Shown here: positions 1 to 8,851 of the stretch, in pieces
Layout: every line of letters begins with the position of its first letter
Position numbering within the stretch: the stretch's first letter is position 1
DNA from: Acidisphaera sp. S103
GTDB taxonomy: Bacteria > Pseudomonadota > Alphaproteobacteria > Acetobacterales > Acetobacteraceae
Reading direction: 5' to 3'
NCBI RefSeq assembly: GCF_009765975.1
Contig: NZ_LMUJ01000111.1
Coordinates: forward strand, 108,096-160,372
Length of the DNA: 52,277 nt
The notes under the pieces: generated by a model
What the model saw: only the letters and a program-made list of their open reading frames with translations
Told to the model about the DNA's origin: nothing
The model's database searches: none
Program-made: the position numbers and the translations under genes

Positions 1-194
1 GTCGCTCCGGACCGAGGTTGCGATGCGGAGAGTGTCTTACAGGTCGCCGGGGAAGGCCGTCCACCTGTGATGCGTGTCGCGTCTCCGGCGCCGCTCGCCT
101 GGTGTTGACCGCGAAATCTTTTCATTCGGCAAAATCCTGCATCCGTTGTCGCGGTTGGGCGTTTCACACCTGAGTTCGTTATCGGGAGATCCAC
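1..194. other. Non-coding left edge
   Basis: I see no convincing gene here. The stretch ends with a ribosome-binding site (GGGAG) a few bases before the ATG at 195. A short open frame from 74 has no recognisable content and overlaps the next gene, so it is not called. Confidence 0.5.
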
Positions 195-497
195 ATGAAC
201 AAGGTTTTGCTTGCCGCGAGTTTGGTCACGCTTGGACTAGGGACGACGATGGTGTTGACCCCGTCGCGTGCCCTAGCGGCCGACGCCGCCAACCCGTACG
301 GTAACATCGACCACAGCAATGACGCCGGCAACGACACGGGCGACAGCCGGGTTGAGGGACTCAACGCTCAACAGATGAACGAGAACTACAAGGGGCCGCT
401 TGAGCTGCGTGCACCGGCCGGACCGGTGACGATGGTGCCCGCACAGCCGCCGCCGGGCGCGCCGCCGCCGCCGCCCCCCGGCACGGTCGTGCGATAG
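195..497 (+). CDS. Small secreted proline-rich protein, unknown function
   Basis: This 100-residue protein has a clear Sec signal peptide: a Lys near the N-terminus, a hydrophobic stretch at about residues 4-22, and an ALA/AD cleavage site near residue 28. The mature part is polar, with Asn/Asp-rich turns, and ends in a proline-rich tail (residues about 82-97). It has no cysteines and no enzyme motif. The start is supported by GGGAG upstream. It is transcribed toward the liv gene cluster, which lies on the other strand, so it is probably a single-gene unit. I do not recognise the family. An exported envelope-associated protein is the most that can be inferred. Confidence 0.7.
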   Translation: MNKVLLAASLVTLGLGTTMVLTPSRALAADAANPYGNIDHSNDAGNDTGDSRVEGLNAQQMNENYKGPLELRAPAGPVTMVPAQPPPGAPPPPPPGTVVR

Positions 498-533
498 GCC
501 GGCGGGGGGAGGAGGCCTTAACGCGAACTGGTA

Positions 534-3056
534 TTAGGCCACCTCTTTCTGCACCACGCCCAACAACCGAGCCTGCAGGTCGTGGTCGTCTTCGAGGGTC
601 TTGGCGGTTCCTTCGAACGCCACGCGTCCGTTCACCAGCACGTACGCTCGGTCCACCAGCGGCAGCACGCTTTCGGCGTGGTGCTCGACGATCACCATCG
701 CGACCCGGCCGCGCAATTGCGCCAGCGCGTCCATCACTTCCTTCACGATGGTCGGCGCCAGACCCTCGAACGGTTCGTCCAGCAGGATCAGTTTCGCCGG
801 CACCATCAGCGCACGCGCGATGGCCAGCATCTGGCGCTCGCCGCCGGACAGGCTTTCGGCCTTCGACCGTTGCAGCACTTTCAGCTTGGGGAACAGCGCG
901 TAGACGTCGTCCAGTGACGCACCGCCTGGACGCATTGCCAGCCGCAGATTGTCCAGCACCGTCAGGTTGGGGAACAGCCGCCGCCCTTCCGGCACCAGCG
1001 AGATACCCTGCTGGTTGATCTCATACGGCTTGCGATTGGTGATCTCACCGCCGCTCAGCGTGATGGTTCCGGCGGCGGAGCGCACCGTGCCGGTGATCGC
1101 CTTCAGCGTCGTGGTCTTGCCGACGCCGTTGCGGCCCAGCAGGGCGACGGCCTCACCTTCGTGGACGATCAGCGACAGGTCTTCCAGCACCACACTGCCG
1201 GCATATCCGGCGCGCAGCTTGTCCACCACCAGCAGCGGGCTGCTGGCGGCATGCGCGGCACGATCGGCGTCGGTCGGTGCCGGCGGCGGGACAATTCGTT
1301 CGGCACCCAGGTAGGCGGTGACGACGTCGGGGTTGCTGCCGACCTCCGCCGGCTTGCCGTCGGCGATCAGCCGGCCCTGGTGCAGCACGGTGATGCGGTC
1401 GGATAGCGCCAGCACGCGGTCGATATCGTGCTCGATCAGCAGCACGGCATGGGAATCCGCCAGCTTGCGGATCAGCGACCCGACAACCACGCGGTCGGCC
1501 TCGGCGAGCCCGGCCAGCGGCTCATCCAGCAGCAGCAGCTTGGCGTCGGTGGCCAGCGAGATGGCGATCTCCAGCAGCCGCCGCTGCCCATGCCCCAGAT
1601 TGGCACACGAATCCGCCGCTCGGTCTTCCAGCCCGACGGCGGCCAGCAGCGACCAGGTACGTGCGTTGAGGTCATCGTAGGTGTAGGCGTCGCGCCACAG
1701 GCCCCAAGCGCGTTTGTCCTGCGCCTGCACCGCGACGCGCACATTCTCGAACGCCGTCAGGTTGGGGAACACGCTGAGGATCTGGAACGACCGCGACAGC
1801 CCCAGGCGGATGCGCTTGTGCACCGGCAGGGTAGTGATGTCGTGGCCGTCGAACATGATGCTGCCGGCGTTGGGCTGCAGGATGCCCGTCAGCATGTTGA
1901 AGAACGTCGTTTTCCCCGCGCCGTTCGGGCCGATGAAGCTGTGCAGCTTGTACGGATAGACGTGCAGGTTCAGATCGGTCGCGACCACAAGTGACCCGAA
2001 CCGCTTGCTCAGCCCGCTGACGGTCAGGATTGGCTTGGACGGATCCAGCTGGGCGCCGCCGGGCCGGTACGGCTCGATCGCCGCGGGGCGAGGGGGGATC
2101 GCCTTGCGGGTCAGCGTCCAGTCGGTGCGGCGTTTCAGGCGGAACACCAGGCCCTGCATGCCCTCGGGCGAGGCGAGTGCGAAAATGATCACGATCGGGG
2201 CGAAGATCAGCCACCAGCCTTCGCCGATATTGTGCCAACTGATCGCCGACAGCCGGTCCTCCAGCAGGATGAACGCGATCGCACCCCAGAGCGGCCCCAG
2301 GAAGTGATGCACGCCGCCCATCACCGCCATCAGCAGCGAGTCACCAGCATGCTGCCAGCTCAGGTTATCGGCGTAGGCACCGTTGATCATGAACGACAGC
2401 AGACCGCCCGAGTAGCCGACCACCGCGCCCATGATGACGAATGAAACGAATTTCAGCCGGAACGTGTCGTAACCCAGGCTTTGCGTACGCTGTTCGTTGT
2501 CGCGCAGCGCCTGCAAGGACCGGCCGAACGGCGAATGCGCGATGCGCCACAACAATCCCATGCCCAGGCAGACGGTGATGACGGTGAACACGTGGAACGA
2601 CCAGGCGCTGGTGAACAGCGGCCGCGGCACGCCTTGCAGGCCGTTCTCGCCGCCGGTCACGTCGGTCCATTTGAACGCGATCTCGAACGCGATCTGGGAA
2701 AACGCCAGCGTCAGCAAGGAGAAATACAGGCCGCGGCGGCGCAGGATGATCAGCGCGATGACGGCCGCGAGCACGATCGAGAAGGCGACGCAAAAGATCA
2801 GCGCCACGATCTCATTCGGGGCGCCGCGCAGCATGACGAAGGCGACGGCGTAGGTGGCGCAGCCGAAGAACACCGATGCGCCGAATGGCACCAACCCGGT
2901 GTAGCTGACCATCATGCAGACGCCGGCGCCGTATAGCGTGTAGATGGCGATCTGGGTGATCAGGGTGATCGGCGCGCCGATCAGATGCCACACGCCGGTC
3001 AAGGCGGCCAGCACGACGAAGACGACCAGGACGGGATGGCGGATGGCGTTGCTCAT
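534..3056 (-). CDS. Fused branched-chain amino-acid-type ABC transporter: LivM permease + LivG ATPase + LivF ATPase
   Basis: One 840-residue chain carries three subunits that are usually separate. Residues 1 to about 320 are a LivM-type inner-membrane permease with many hydrophobic helices. At about 340-585 there is a LivG-type ATPase (Walker A GPNGAGKTT near 376, signature LGHGQ, Walker B LLLLDEP near 505). At about 610-840 there is a LivF-type ATPase (Walker A GRNGVGKTT near 640, signature LSGGE, Walker B LILLDEP near 752). The start is the ATG at 3056, which overlaps the LivH stop as ATGA. An in-frame ATG-less extension to 3071 is less likely. LivM-LivG fusions are known, but adding LivF is unusual. 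With LivH and the binding protein upstream it forms a full importer. The adjacent quiC/pcaGH genes suggest an aromatic or alicyclic acid substrate, which is inference. Confidence 0.92.
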   Translation of the reverse strand: MSNAIRHPVLVVFVVLAALTGVWHLIGAPITLITQIAIYTLYGAGVCMMVSYTGLVPFGASVFFGCATYAVAFVMLRGAPNEIVALIFCVAFSIVLAAVIALIILRRRGLYFSLLTLAFSQIAFEIAFKWTDVTGGENGLQGVPRPLFTSAWSFHVFTVITVCLGMGLLWRIAHSPFGRSLQALRDNEQRTQSLGYDTFRLKFVSFVIMGAVVGYSGGLLSFMINGAYADNLSWQHAGDSLLMAVMGGVHHFLGPLWGAIAFILLEDRLSAISWHNIGEGWWLIFAPIVIIFALASPEGMQGLVFRLKRRTDWTLTRKAIPPRPAAIEPYRPGGAQLDPSKPILTVSGLSKRFGSLVVATDLNLHVYPYKLHSFIGPNGAGKTTFFNMLTGILQPNAGSIMFDGHDITTLPVHKRIRLGLSRSFQILSVFPNLTAFENVRVAVQAQDKRAWGLWRDAYTYDDLNARTWSLLAAVGLEDRAADSCANLGHGQRRLLEIAISLATDAKLLLLDEPLAGLAEADRVVVGSLIRKLADSHAVLLIEHDIDRVLALSDRITVLHQGRLIADGKPAEVGSNPDVVTAYLGAERIVPPPAPTDADRAAHAASSPLLVVDKLRAGYAGSVVLEDLSLIVHEGEAVALLGRNGVGKTTTLKAITGTVRSAAGTITLSGGEITNRKPYEINQQGISLVPEGRRLFPNLTVLDNLRLAMRPGGASLDDVYALFPKLKVLQRSKAESLSGGERQMLAIARALMVPAKLILLDEPFEGLAPTIVKEVMDALAQLRGRVAMVIVEHHAESVLPLVDRAYVLVNGRVAFEGTAKTLEDDHDLQARLLGVVQKEVA

Positions 3057-3922
3057 TCGAAGCGCTCCCAACGCTCACCCAGCAGGCCGCGTGGGCGCAG
3101 GATCAGCATCACGGCCATGAAGACATACATCACCGCGCCGGAGGCCGAGGGGTAGAACTGGATGGTCAGCGCGATCACCACGCCCACCATCAGCCCGGCG
3201 ATGACGGCGCCGGCGAACGACCCCAGGCCGCCGATGGCGACGACCACGAAGGCCGGCATGATGGCGTTGGTGGCCATCGATGGCGTGACGACCCACAGCG
3301 GCGCGGCCATCACCCCGGCGATGCCGGAAATCGCGCAACCCAGGCCGAACACCCAGGTCAGCACCCGCGGCAGGTTGATGCCGAGCAGGCCGACCATTTC
3401 GGGGTCGCGCGATCCGGCGCGCAGGATGCGGCCGAACGGGGTTTTCTCCAGGAACAGCCACAGCAGCAGCAGCAGGACCGTCGTCGCCGCCAGCATGGCC
3501 AGGCGGTATTGGGCGATCAGGATCGGACCCCAGATCAGGAAGCCGCTAAGGAACGGCGGCGGGCTGAACGGCTGGCCGATGCCGCCGTAGATCAGGCGCA
3601 CCGACGCCTCGATCAGCAGCGCCAGGGCGAAGGTGACGATCAGGCTGATCAGCGGTTCCTTGTCGTACAGCTTCTGGATCAGCGTTCGTTCCACCACCAT
3701 GCCAACGATGCCGACGAAGATCGGCGACAGGATGACGGCAGGCCAGCCGAACAATTGGTACAATGTCAGGGCGAAGTAGGCGCCCAGGGTGAAGAACGAA
3801 CCGTGGGCGAAATTGACGATGCCCAGTAGTCCGAAGATGATCGACAGGCCGATGGCGATCAGCACGTAAAGACTGCCGACAACCAGGCCACTCACGATCT
3901 GGGGTATCAGGATTTCCAGCAT
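3053..3922 (-). CDS. livH: Branched-chain amino-acid-type ABC transporter permease LivH
   Basis: This 289-residue inner-membrane protein has the typical LivH beginning (an N-terminal hydrophobic segment, then GLSIIFGLLGIVNFAHG) and about eight membrane segments. It would pair with the LivM part of the following fusion protein to form the translocation channel. A GGGAGGA ribosome site lies upstream. Its stop overlaps the next start (ATGA), so the two are translationally coupled. A strong hairpin separates it from the binding-protein gene. Length and motifs are normal for the family. The substrate is not readable from sequence. Confidence 0.93.
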   Translation of the reverse strand: MLEILIPQIVSGLVVGSLYVLIAIGLSIIFGLLGIVNFAHGSFFTLGAYFALTLYQLFGWPAVILSPIFVGIVGMVVERTLIQKLYDKEPLISLIVTFALALLIEASVRLIYGGIGQPFSPPPFLSGFLIWGPILIAQYRLAMLAATTVLLLLLWLFLEKTPFGRILRAGSRDPEMVGLLGINLPRVLTWVFGLGCAISGIAGVMAAPLWVVTPSMATNAIMPAFVVVAIGGLGSFAGAVIAGLMVGVVIALTIQFYPSASGAVMYVFMAVMLILRPRGLLGERWERFE

Positions 3923-3998
3923 GATGGAGCGGGTCCTCCCCCCTTTATCGTTGGTGGCCAGGGCTGGGCTGGCCGGATGAATATGTGGACAAGCGGTA

Positions 3999-4026
3999 GG
4001 CCGGCCGGGATGCGTCCCGGCCGGCC
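3999..4026 (-). promoter_or_regulatory. Intercistronic hairpin between binding-protein gene and livH
   Basis: A perfect 12-bp inverted repeat (arms 3999-4010 and 4015-4026, loop TGCG) lies just after the binding-protein stop codon. No T-run follows on the minus strand, so it is not a classic intrinsic terminator. Such hairpins after binding-protein genes often stabilise the upstream message or attenuate readthrough, giving more binding protein than membrane subunits. That role is an inference here. Confidence 0.6.
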
Positions 4027-4034
4027 GGACCGCG

Positions 4035-5270
4035 TCAGCCCATCTTGCAGCCGACTTCCGCTTCGGTGCCGAACACCTTGTCCAGATCGGCGGTATCCTT
4101 CGGCAGCGCGGCCTCGACGTTGAAATAGTCCCATTTGTCGGTGATCTGGGGTTTCACGCTGACGGCGAGGTTCTTCATCATCATCTGATGATCGAACTTG
4201 CGGTAACTGTAGGAATACCCGTCGGCCGGGGCCTTCCAGGCTTCCAGCGCCTCGACGATCTTCATCGGTTCCAGCGATTTCGCCGCATCGATCGATTCGA
4301 ACAGCGAACGCGCGGTGATCCAGCCCATCCAGGCCTTGTCGGCCGCCGGCTTGCCGTATTTCTTGTCGTACGATTCGGCGAATTTCTTTTCTTCCGGCGT
4401 ATTGTTGGGGTTCTTGTACCACCACAGCGCGGTGAACGTGCCGGTCGCCGCCTCCGGCCCGACGGACCAGATGTCGGTGTCGCCGATGGCGATTTCCAGG
4501 AACGGGATCTTGCCGCGCATGCCCATCGCATCCCACTGCTTCAGGAAGGTGGACAGATCGCCGGCGGACAGGCCGCCCCACACCACGTCCGGCTTCGCCT
4601 GGCGGATCTTCAGGATGAAGGAGCTGAAATCCGGTGTGTTCAGCGGCGCTTCGTCGGACCCGACCACGGTACCGCCGGCTTCCTCCAACAGTTGGCGCCC
4701 TGATTTGACGATGTCCTGGCCGAACGCATAGGACGCGGTGATGAAATACCATTTCTTGCCATAGGTCAGCGCGAACGGCGCCAGCATCCGGCATTGCACC
4801 GCCACAGGCGTATTCAGCCGGAACGTGTAGCGGTTGCAGTTCTTGCCACTGATATCCGTCGCCGCGGCATTGTTGCAGACGAACGGGATTTTCAGTTGCG
4901 CTGCCGTGGCTTCCTCGGCCAGCGCGTTGGACGACAGCGATCCGCCGAGGATCGCCGACACCTTATTTTCCTGCACCAGCTTCTGCATGTTCTGCGTCGC
5001 CGCCTGCGGCGTCGGTTCGTCCAGCCACACCAGTTCGGCCGGCTGGCCCATGATCATGTTGTTGCGCTCTTCCAGCGCCAGGAACGAGCCGTTGGCCAGG
5101 TATTCGGTCTGCGCCGCGATCTGCCCGGTCTTGGCCAGCAGCAGGCCGATCTTGATCGGATCGGCGGCGCGCGCGATGTGCGGTGCGGCCAGCGGTGCGG
5201 CGGCCAGGGCCGTGGCACCCAGCAGGGCCTTGCGGCGCGGGATCAGCAGGCCAGAGGTACCAGACGTCAT
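4035..5270 (-). CDS. ABC transporter periplasmic substrate-binding protein (LivK-type)
   Basis: This 411-residue type I periplasmic binding protein has an N-terminal twin-arginine-like export signal (PRRKALLGATALAAAPLAA, ending near HIARA-AD) and a mature start typical of the Leu/Ile/Val-binding family (IKIGLLLAKTGQIAAQTEY). The ATG at 5270 follows GAGGGGAAG. A TTG two codons upstream (5276) is a weaker start. It is the first transporter gene of the operon leading into livH and the fused ATPases, and it directly follows quiC. By context it may bind shikimate, quinate or protocatechuate-like acids rather than amino acids, but the sequence alone cannot decide this. Confidence 0.9.
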   Translation of the reverse strand: MTSGTSGLLIPRRKALLGATALAAAPLAAPHIARAADPIKIGLLLAKTGQIAAQTEYLANGSFLALEERNNMIMGQPAELVWLDEPTPQAATQNMQKLVQENKVSAILGGSLSSNALAEEATAAQLKIPFVCNNAAATDISGKNCNRYTFRLNTPVAVQCRMLAPFALTYGKKWYFITASYAFGQDIVKSGRQLLEEAGGTVVGSDEAPLNTPDFSSFILKIRQAKPDVVWGGLSAGDLSTFLKQWDAMGMRGKIPFLEIAIGDTDIWSVGPEAATGTFTALWWYKNPNNTPEEKKFAESYDKKYGKPAADKAWMGWITARSLFESIDAAKSLEPMKIVEALEAWKAPADGYSYSYRKFDHQMMMKNLAVSVKPQITDKWDYFNVEAALPKDTADLDKVFGTEAEVGCKMG

Positions 5271-5306
5271 CTTCAACTTCCCCTCGTGTTATTTAGAGTT
5301 CTCCAG

Positions 5307-5327
5307 GACGCGCTCGTTTAACGCGTC
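5307..5327. repeat. Small intergenic inverted repeat
   Basis: A 6-bp inverted repeat (GACGCG...CGCGTC) lies between the quiC stop and the binding-protein start. It may be a weak transcript hairpin. No T-run follows it. Confidence 0.3.
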
Positions 5328-5331
5328 TCCT

Positions 5332-7212
5332 TTACGTAAGCAATTCGGATTGCGGTGGTATATTTCGGCGTTTAGCTTGTGCCGCCATGCGCACTGACGC
5401 ATTCGCCGCGCCGTATTGCTGGTAACCATCGATGCGCTGCACGATCTCGAAAAAGAACCGGTCGTCGAACGGATCGGTGTAGGCGTGCAGGAATTCGCCG
5501 GTGTCGTCGCGGTCGTACAGGATATTGTGCGCCCGCAACATCTCCAGCCGAGACTCGTCCAGGCCCCAGCGGGCCTCGATATCCTCGTAGTAATTGCCGG
5601 GGATCGGCAGGAAGCGGGCGCCGCGGGCCGCCAATTGCTCCATCGTGTGGCGGATATCGGTGCTCGCCATCGCGATATGCTGCACGCCGGCACCGGAGAA
5701 TGTCGTCAGGAACCGCCCGGTCGTGGTTTCCCGGCTTTCCGAGATGTTCAGCGGCAGCCTGATTTCCCGCCCCACGCTGGTCATCGTCCGGCTTTGAATA
5801 AGCCCCATCGAGTCGGGGATTTCCCAGAGCGGTTCGGGAACGAAACCGAACAGCGCGCGATAGAACAGCACGAAATGATCCATCCGGCCCATCGGCAGCG
5901 CCTGGGCGATGTGATCGACCGAGGTCAGCAGGGTTTCTGGCGCTGCTTCGTCGAACAGTTTGAAATCGACATCGTAGATCGTCGACCCGTCGGACGATGG
6001 TTCCACCAGATACAACAGCGTGCCGTCGGGGGCGCGCACCGCGGGGATCTGCCGTTCTCCGGGGCCGATCGGTTCCTGCCATGGTGGGCACAGCAGCGCC
6101 TCGGCGCGTTGCACCGCGTGCCTAGCGTCGTCCACACGGAATGCCATCGCACACACCGATGGGCCGTGGAACTGGAAATGTTCCGCCGCCGCGCTGTCCT
6201 GCTCGCTGTTCAGGATCATGTTGATCCGGCCCTGGCGGAACAGATCGACGGATTTCGAGCGGTGTCGTCCGGCGTAATGAAAGCCCAGGCCGCGCAGGGT
6301 TTCCGCCAGCCGGCGGCCGGATTGTTCGTCTACGGCGAATTCCAGGAACTCGACGCCGTCGAAATGGGGGATCGCGGGCAGGGCTGTTGCGCCGGCTTCG
6401 GCTTCGACCAGCAGCAGCGAGCGCAGGCCGTCGCGCGCCATCAGGCGGGCGGGCGCGGAGCGGAATTCGTCGTTGAAGATTTCCAGCGACAACGGGCCGC
6501 GATAGCCGGCGCCGATCAGGTCGCGGACGAAATCGGCCACCGGCAATTGGCCCTGGCCGGGGAAATTGCGAAAGTGGCGGCTCCACGACAGCACGTCCAT
6601 CGACAACTTCGGCGCATCGGCCAGTTGCGCCAGGAAGATTTTGTCCGCCGGCACGTCAGACAGGCCGGCGAGGTCGTCGCCCAATGCCAGCGTATGGAAA
6701 CTGTCGACGATCAGGCCCAGCGCGGGATGGCCGGCGGCTTCGACGATCTTCCAGGCATGGCGCCATTTGTTGACGTTGCGGCCCCAGGCCAAGGCCTCGA
6801 AGCCCACACGCAGGCCTCGTTTGTGGGCACGTTCGGCCATTTCCGCCAGATCGGCGGCGGCACGTGCGTCGTCGTCGATCGACGCCGGCGAGACGTTGCT
6901 GCATACCAGCAGCAATTCGGCGCCCAGTTGCTGCATCACGTCGAACTTGCGTTCGGCGCGATCCAGGTTGCGGGCGCGTTGTGCGTCCGGCATCGCCTCG
7001 AAATCGCGGAACGGCTGGAAGCAGGTGATCGCCAGGCCGAGGCTGTCGGCCAGATAGCGGACGTCCTGCGGCGAGCCTTCGAAGGTAAGAAGGTCGTTTT
7101 CGAAGATCTCGACGCCGTCGAAGCCGATCGCCGCGGCGGCTTCCATCTTCTCGGCCAAGGTGCCACTGATGGAGACGGTGGCGATGGATTTCGGCAGAGG
7201 GGGGACAGTCAT
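5332..7212 (-). CDS. quiC: Bifunctional 3-dehydroshikimate dehydratase / HPPD-like protein (QuiC type)
   Basis: The 626 residues have two halves. Residues 1 to about 290 are a sugar-phosphate-isomerase-type TIM barrel (DGVEIFENDLL, IVDSFHTLALGDD, LSLEIFNDEFR supply likely metal-binding Glu/Asp/His). Residues about 295-610 resemble 4-hydroxyphenylpyruvate dioxygenase, made of two VOC modules (DHFVLFYRALFGF, GAGVQHIAMASTDI, FFFEIVQR). This fusion is the known QuiC architecture, which dehydrates 3-dehydroshikimate to protocatechuate in the cytoplasm. The end (YGAANASVRMAAQA) is also QuiC-like. pcaHG, which consume protocatechuate, lie immediately upstream in the same direction, which supports the call. 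The catalytic role of the HPPD-like half is unclear in the family. Confidence 0.9.
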   Translation of the reverse strand: MTVPPLPKSIATVSISGTLAEKMEAAAAIGFDGVEIFENDLLTFEGSPQDVRYLADSLGLAITCFQPFRDFEAMPDAQRARNLDRAERKFDVMQQLGAELLLVCSNVSPASIDDDARAAADLAEMAERAHKRGLRVGFEALAWGRNVNKWRHAWKIVEAAGHPALGLIVDSFHTLALGDDLAGLSDVPADKIFLAQLADAPKLSMDVLSWSRHFRNFPGQGQLPVADFVRDLIGAGYRGPLSLEIFNDEFRSAPARLMARDGLRSLLLVEAEAGATALPAIPHFDGVEFLEFAVDEQSGRRLAETLRGLGFHYAGRHRSKSVDLFRQGRINMILNSEQDSAAAEHFQFHGPSVCAMAFRVDDARHAVQRAEALLCPPWQEPIGPGERQIPAVRAPDGTLLYLVEPSSDGSTIYDVDFKLFDEAAPETLLTSVDHIAQALPMGRMDHFVLFYRALFGFVPEPLWEIPDSMGLIQSRTMTSVGREIRLPLNISESRETTTGRFLTTFSGAGVQHIAMASTDIRHTMEQLAARGARFLPIPGNYYEDIEARWGLDESRLEMLRAHNILYDRDDTGEFLHAYTDPFDDRFFFEIVQRIDGYQQYGAANASVRMAAQAKRRNIPPQSELLT

Positions 7213-7239
7213 GGATGGGCGTGTCCCGACACACTCTCG

Positions 7240-7320
7240 CCGTCATGGCCCGGCGTGTCCGGGCCATCCGCGCTTCGTCGGCCGGTGCGAAGATGGCCGG
7301 AACACGCCCGGCCATGACGG
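7240..7320. repeat. REP-like palindromic intergenic element
   Basis: Two arms of about 29 bases (7240-7268 and 7292-7320) are inverted copies of each other with three mismatches, around a 23-base centre. Each arm starts with CCGTCATGGCC and contains GGCGTGT. This sequence style is common in intergenic palindromes of alphaproteobacteria. It lies between pcaG and quiC and could form a large transcript hairpin that separates their expression. Confidence 0.7.
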
Positions 7321-7450
7321 ATGGGCCGGAGCCGGTTTTGCCAGAGGCTTCGCCATCCATCGCTTATCCTGACGCCTGTAGAGGCTGTCCCGGCTGCGAC
7401 GGCGAGCGAGGATGGGATCGCGCCAAACCATGAGACAATGGGGGATGACA

Positions 7451-7972
7451 TCAGATGTCCATGAACACCGTTTCGTTGCCGCCCTGCAACCTGATGTCCA
7501 GCCGCCAGGTATCGGCTGAAACTTTCTTCGCGATCAGGGTGCCTCGGCGTGCGGCGTTGTCGATCAGCGAGAGGACGGGGTCGGTTTCGTTCAGCGCCTC
7601 GTCCTGGAAATACAGCCGGGTGGTCAGCGCCTTCAGCAAGCCGCGGGCGAAGATCGATATCGCGACGTGCGGCGCCTGCTGAGCGTTGCCCAGGCCTGCG
7701 ACCGGACCCGGTTTCAGCGTCATGAAGCGGAACGAACCGGTGCTGTCGGTCCGACAGCGGCCGAAGCCGGGGAATGTCTCGGATGCTTCGGGGCTAGTCT
7801 GCCAGATCTCCACCGCCGCGTCGGCGACGGTGTTGCCGCCGCCGTCGGTCACGGTGCCGGTCAGCACGATCTTTTCACCCTCGGCGCCGAAACGGGTCAG
7901 GTCCGCCCAGGTGGGGTCCTCGATCAGGTGCCAGAACGGACCGATCGTCTGGTTTGCGGTCGCGACCGGCAT
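7451..7972 (-). CDS. pcaG: Protocatechuate 3,4-dioxygenase alpha subunit
   Basis: The 173 residues match the PcaG fold: TIGPFWHL near the N-terminus, VLTGTVTDGGGNTVADAAVEIWQ, and APHVAISIFARGLLKALTTRLYF. The alpha subunit is structural and completes the active-site pocket, while iron is held by PcaH. It is slightly shorter than typical PcaG (about 190-200). The start lies three bases after the pcaH stop, so the pair is translationally coupled. The dioxygenase cleaves protocatechuate between the two hydroxyls to beta-carboxy-cis,cis-muconate. No later pca genes (pcaB, C, D) are in the window, so that product must be handled elsewhere. Confidence 0.93.
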   Translation of the reverse strand: MPVATANQTIGPFWHLIEDPTWADLTRFGAEGEKIVLTGTVTDGGGNTVADAAVEIWQTSPEASETFPGFGRCRTDSTGSFRFMTLKPGPVAGLGNAQQAPHVAISIFARGLLKALTTRLYFQDEALNETDPVLSLIDNAARRGTLIAKKVSADTWRLDIRLQGGNETVFMDI

Positions 7973-7975
7973 CGT

Positions 7976-8683
7976 TCAGCCCTGTTCCGTTGGCGTGGCG
8001 TTGCGGCCGCGCAGGACGAAGTCGAACCGGTAGCCCAGCGCCCATTCGGGGGCGGTGATGTCGATGTCGAACGCCGCCACCAGGCGCTCGCGCGCGGCCC
8101 TGTCCGGCACTGACAGATACACCGGGTCCAATGCCAGCAGCGGGTCGCCGGGGAAATACATCTGGGTGATGACGCGTTGTCCGAAGCCGGTGCCGAACAG
8201 CGAATAATGGATATGGTTCGGCCGCCACGCATTGTGATGATTGCGCCAGGGATAGGCACCGGGCTTGATGGTGACGAACTGGTACCAACCGTCGGCATCG
8301 GAGAACACCCGCCCGCCGCCGTGGAAATGCGGGTCCAGCGGTGCGTCGTGCTGGTCGCCCGGATGGTCGTAGCGGCCGCCGGCGTTGGCCTGCCAGATCT
8401 CGATCATGGTGTGTGGGATGGGGCGGTCGTTTTCGTCCAGCACCCGGCCGCGGACGATGATCCGCTCGCCCTGGGCCTGCTTGCCGCCGGTCACCGACAG
8501 GTCGGCCATCGGCGCGAACTGCGTCGGCGAGAACCGCGGGCCGGTGGTTTCCGTCACGGTCTGCGGGATGCGCAGCAGCGGCTGTGTCGGGTGGCGCAGA
8601 TGGGTGCTGCCATAGGACGGCGTGTCGTTCGCCGGCTGGCTGCCCGCCGTGGTCGCCAGGAATGGCGCGGTTTCGGTCGTCAT
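7976..8683 (-). CDS. pcaH: Protocatechuate 3,4-dioxygenase beta subunit (Fe(III)-binding)
   Basis: This 235-residue intradiol dioxygenase keeps all four non-haem ferric iron ligands: Tyr105 (GGRYDHP), Tyr144 (KPGAYPWRN), and His157 and His159 (WRPNHIHYSLFG). The family N-terminal domain, with RIPQTVTETTGPRFSP, is present. The start at 8683 is set by GCAGGAGGGAGC just upstream. An ORF extension to 8758 is rejected because it would run into the divergent promoter region. It is the first gene of the pcaHG operon and lies back to back with a shikimate dehydrogenase gene. A predicted TetR operator sits in the 168-base gap. Confidence 0.95.
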   Translation of the reverse strand: MTTETAPFLATTAGSQPANDTPSYGSTHLRHPTQPLLRIPQTVTETTGPRFSPTQFAPMADLSVTGGKQAQGERIIVRGRVLDENDRPIPHTMIEIWQANAGGRYDHPGDQHDAPLDPHFHGGGRVFSDADGWYQFVTIKPGAYPWRNHHNAWRPNHIHYSLFGTGFGQRVITQMYFPGDPLLALDPVYLSVPDRAARERLVAAFDIDITAPEWALGYRFDFVLRGRNATPTEQG

Positions 8684-8720
8684 GCTCCCTCCTGCTCCCG
8701 TCGGTGTCGCCGCCGCACCG

Positions 8721-8749
8721 TTGACGTGGATTAACCAGTTAGTTACTAC
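8721..8749 (+). promoter_or_regulatory. Possible promoter and TetR operator between pcaH and aroE
   Basis: A palindromic-ended 14-mer (TAACCAGTTAGTTA, 8732-8745) lies in the divergent gap. Its 11-base core AACCAGTTAGT recurs exactly at 14271-14281, just upstream of the TetR gene. On the plus strand, TTGACG (8721-8726), a 17-base spacer and TACTAC (8744-8749) make a weak sigma70-like promoter that the site would cover. I infer that the TetR protein represses both the pcaHG side and the aroE side here. No binding evidence is visible from sequence alone. Confidence 0.45.
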
Positions 8750-8851
8750 CGGGACCACGGAACGCGGCGCAAGCGGAATATGCGTTTCAGTCCCGTCGGA
8801 CTCCAGGCACTATCGGACGGTTTCGCGGCCAGAGGCAATCGGGATTATCCC

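Noticed and set aside
1472..3078. Several antisense and out-of-frame ORFs over the Liv fusion
   Set aside because: They are shadows of the long LivMGF frame, whose domains are all recognisable.
5416..7317. 633-codon open frame on the plus strand opposite quiC
   Set aside because: It is an antisense shadow of a clearly recognisable QuiC gene in GC-rich DNA. The translation is rich in Arg, Gln and Gly and matches no family.
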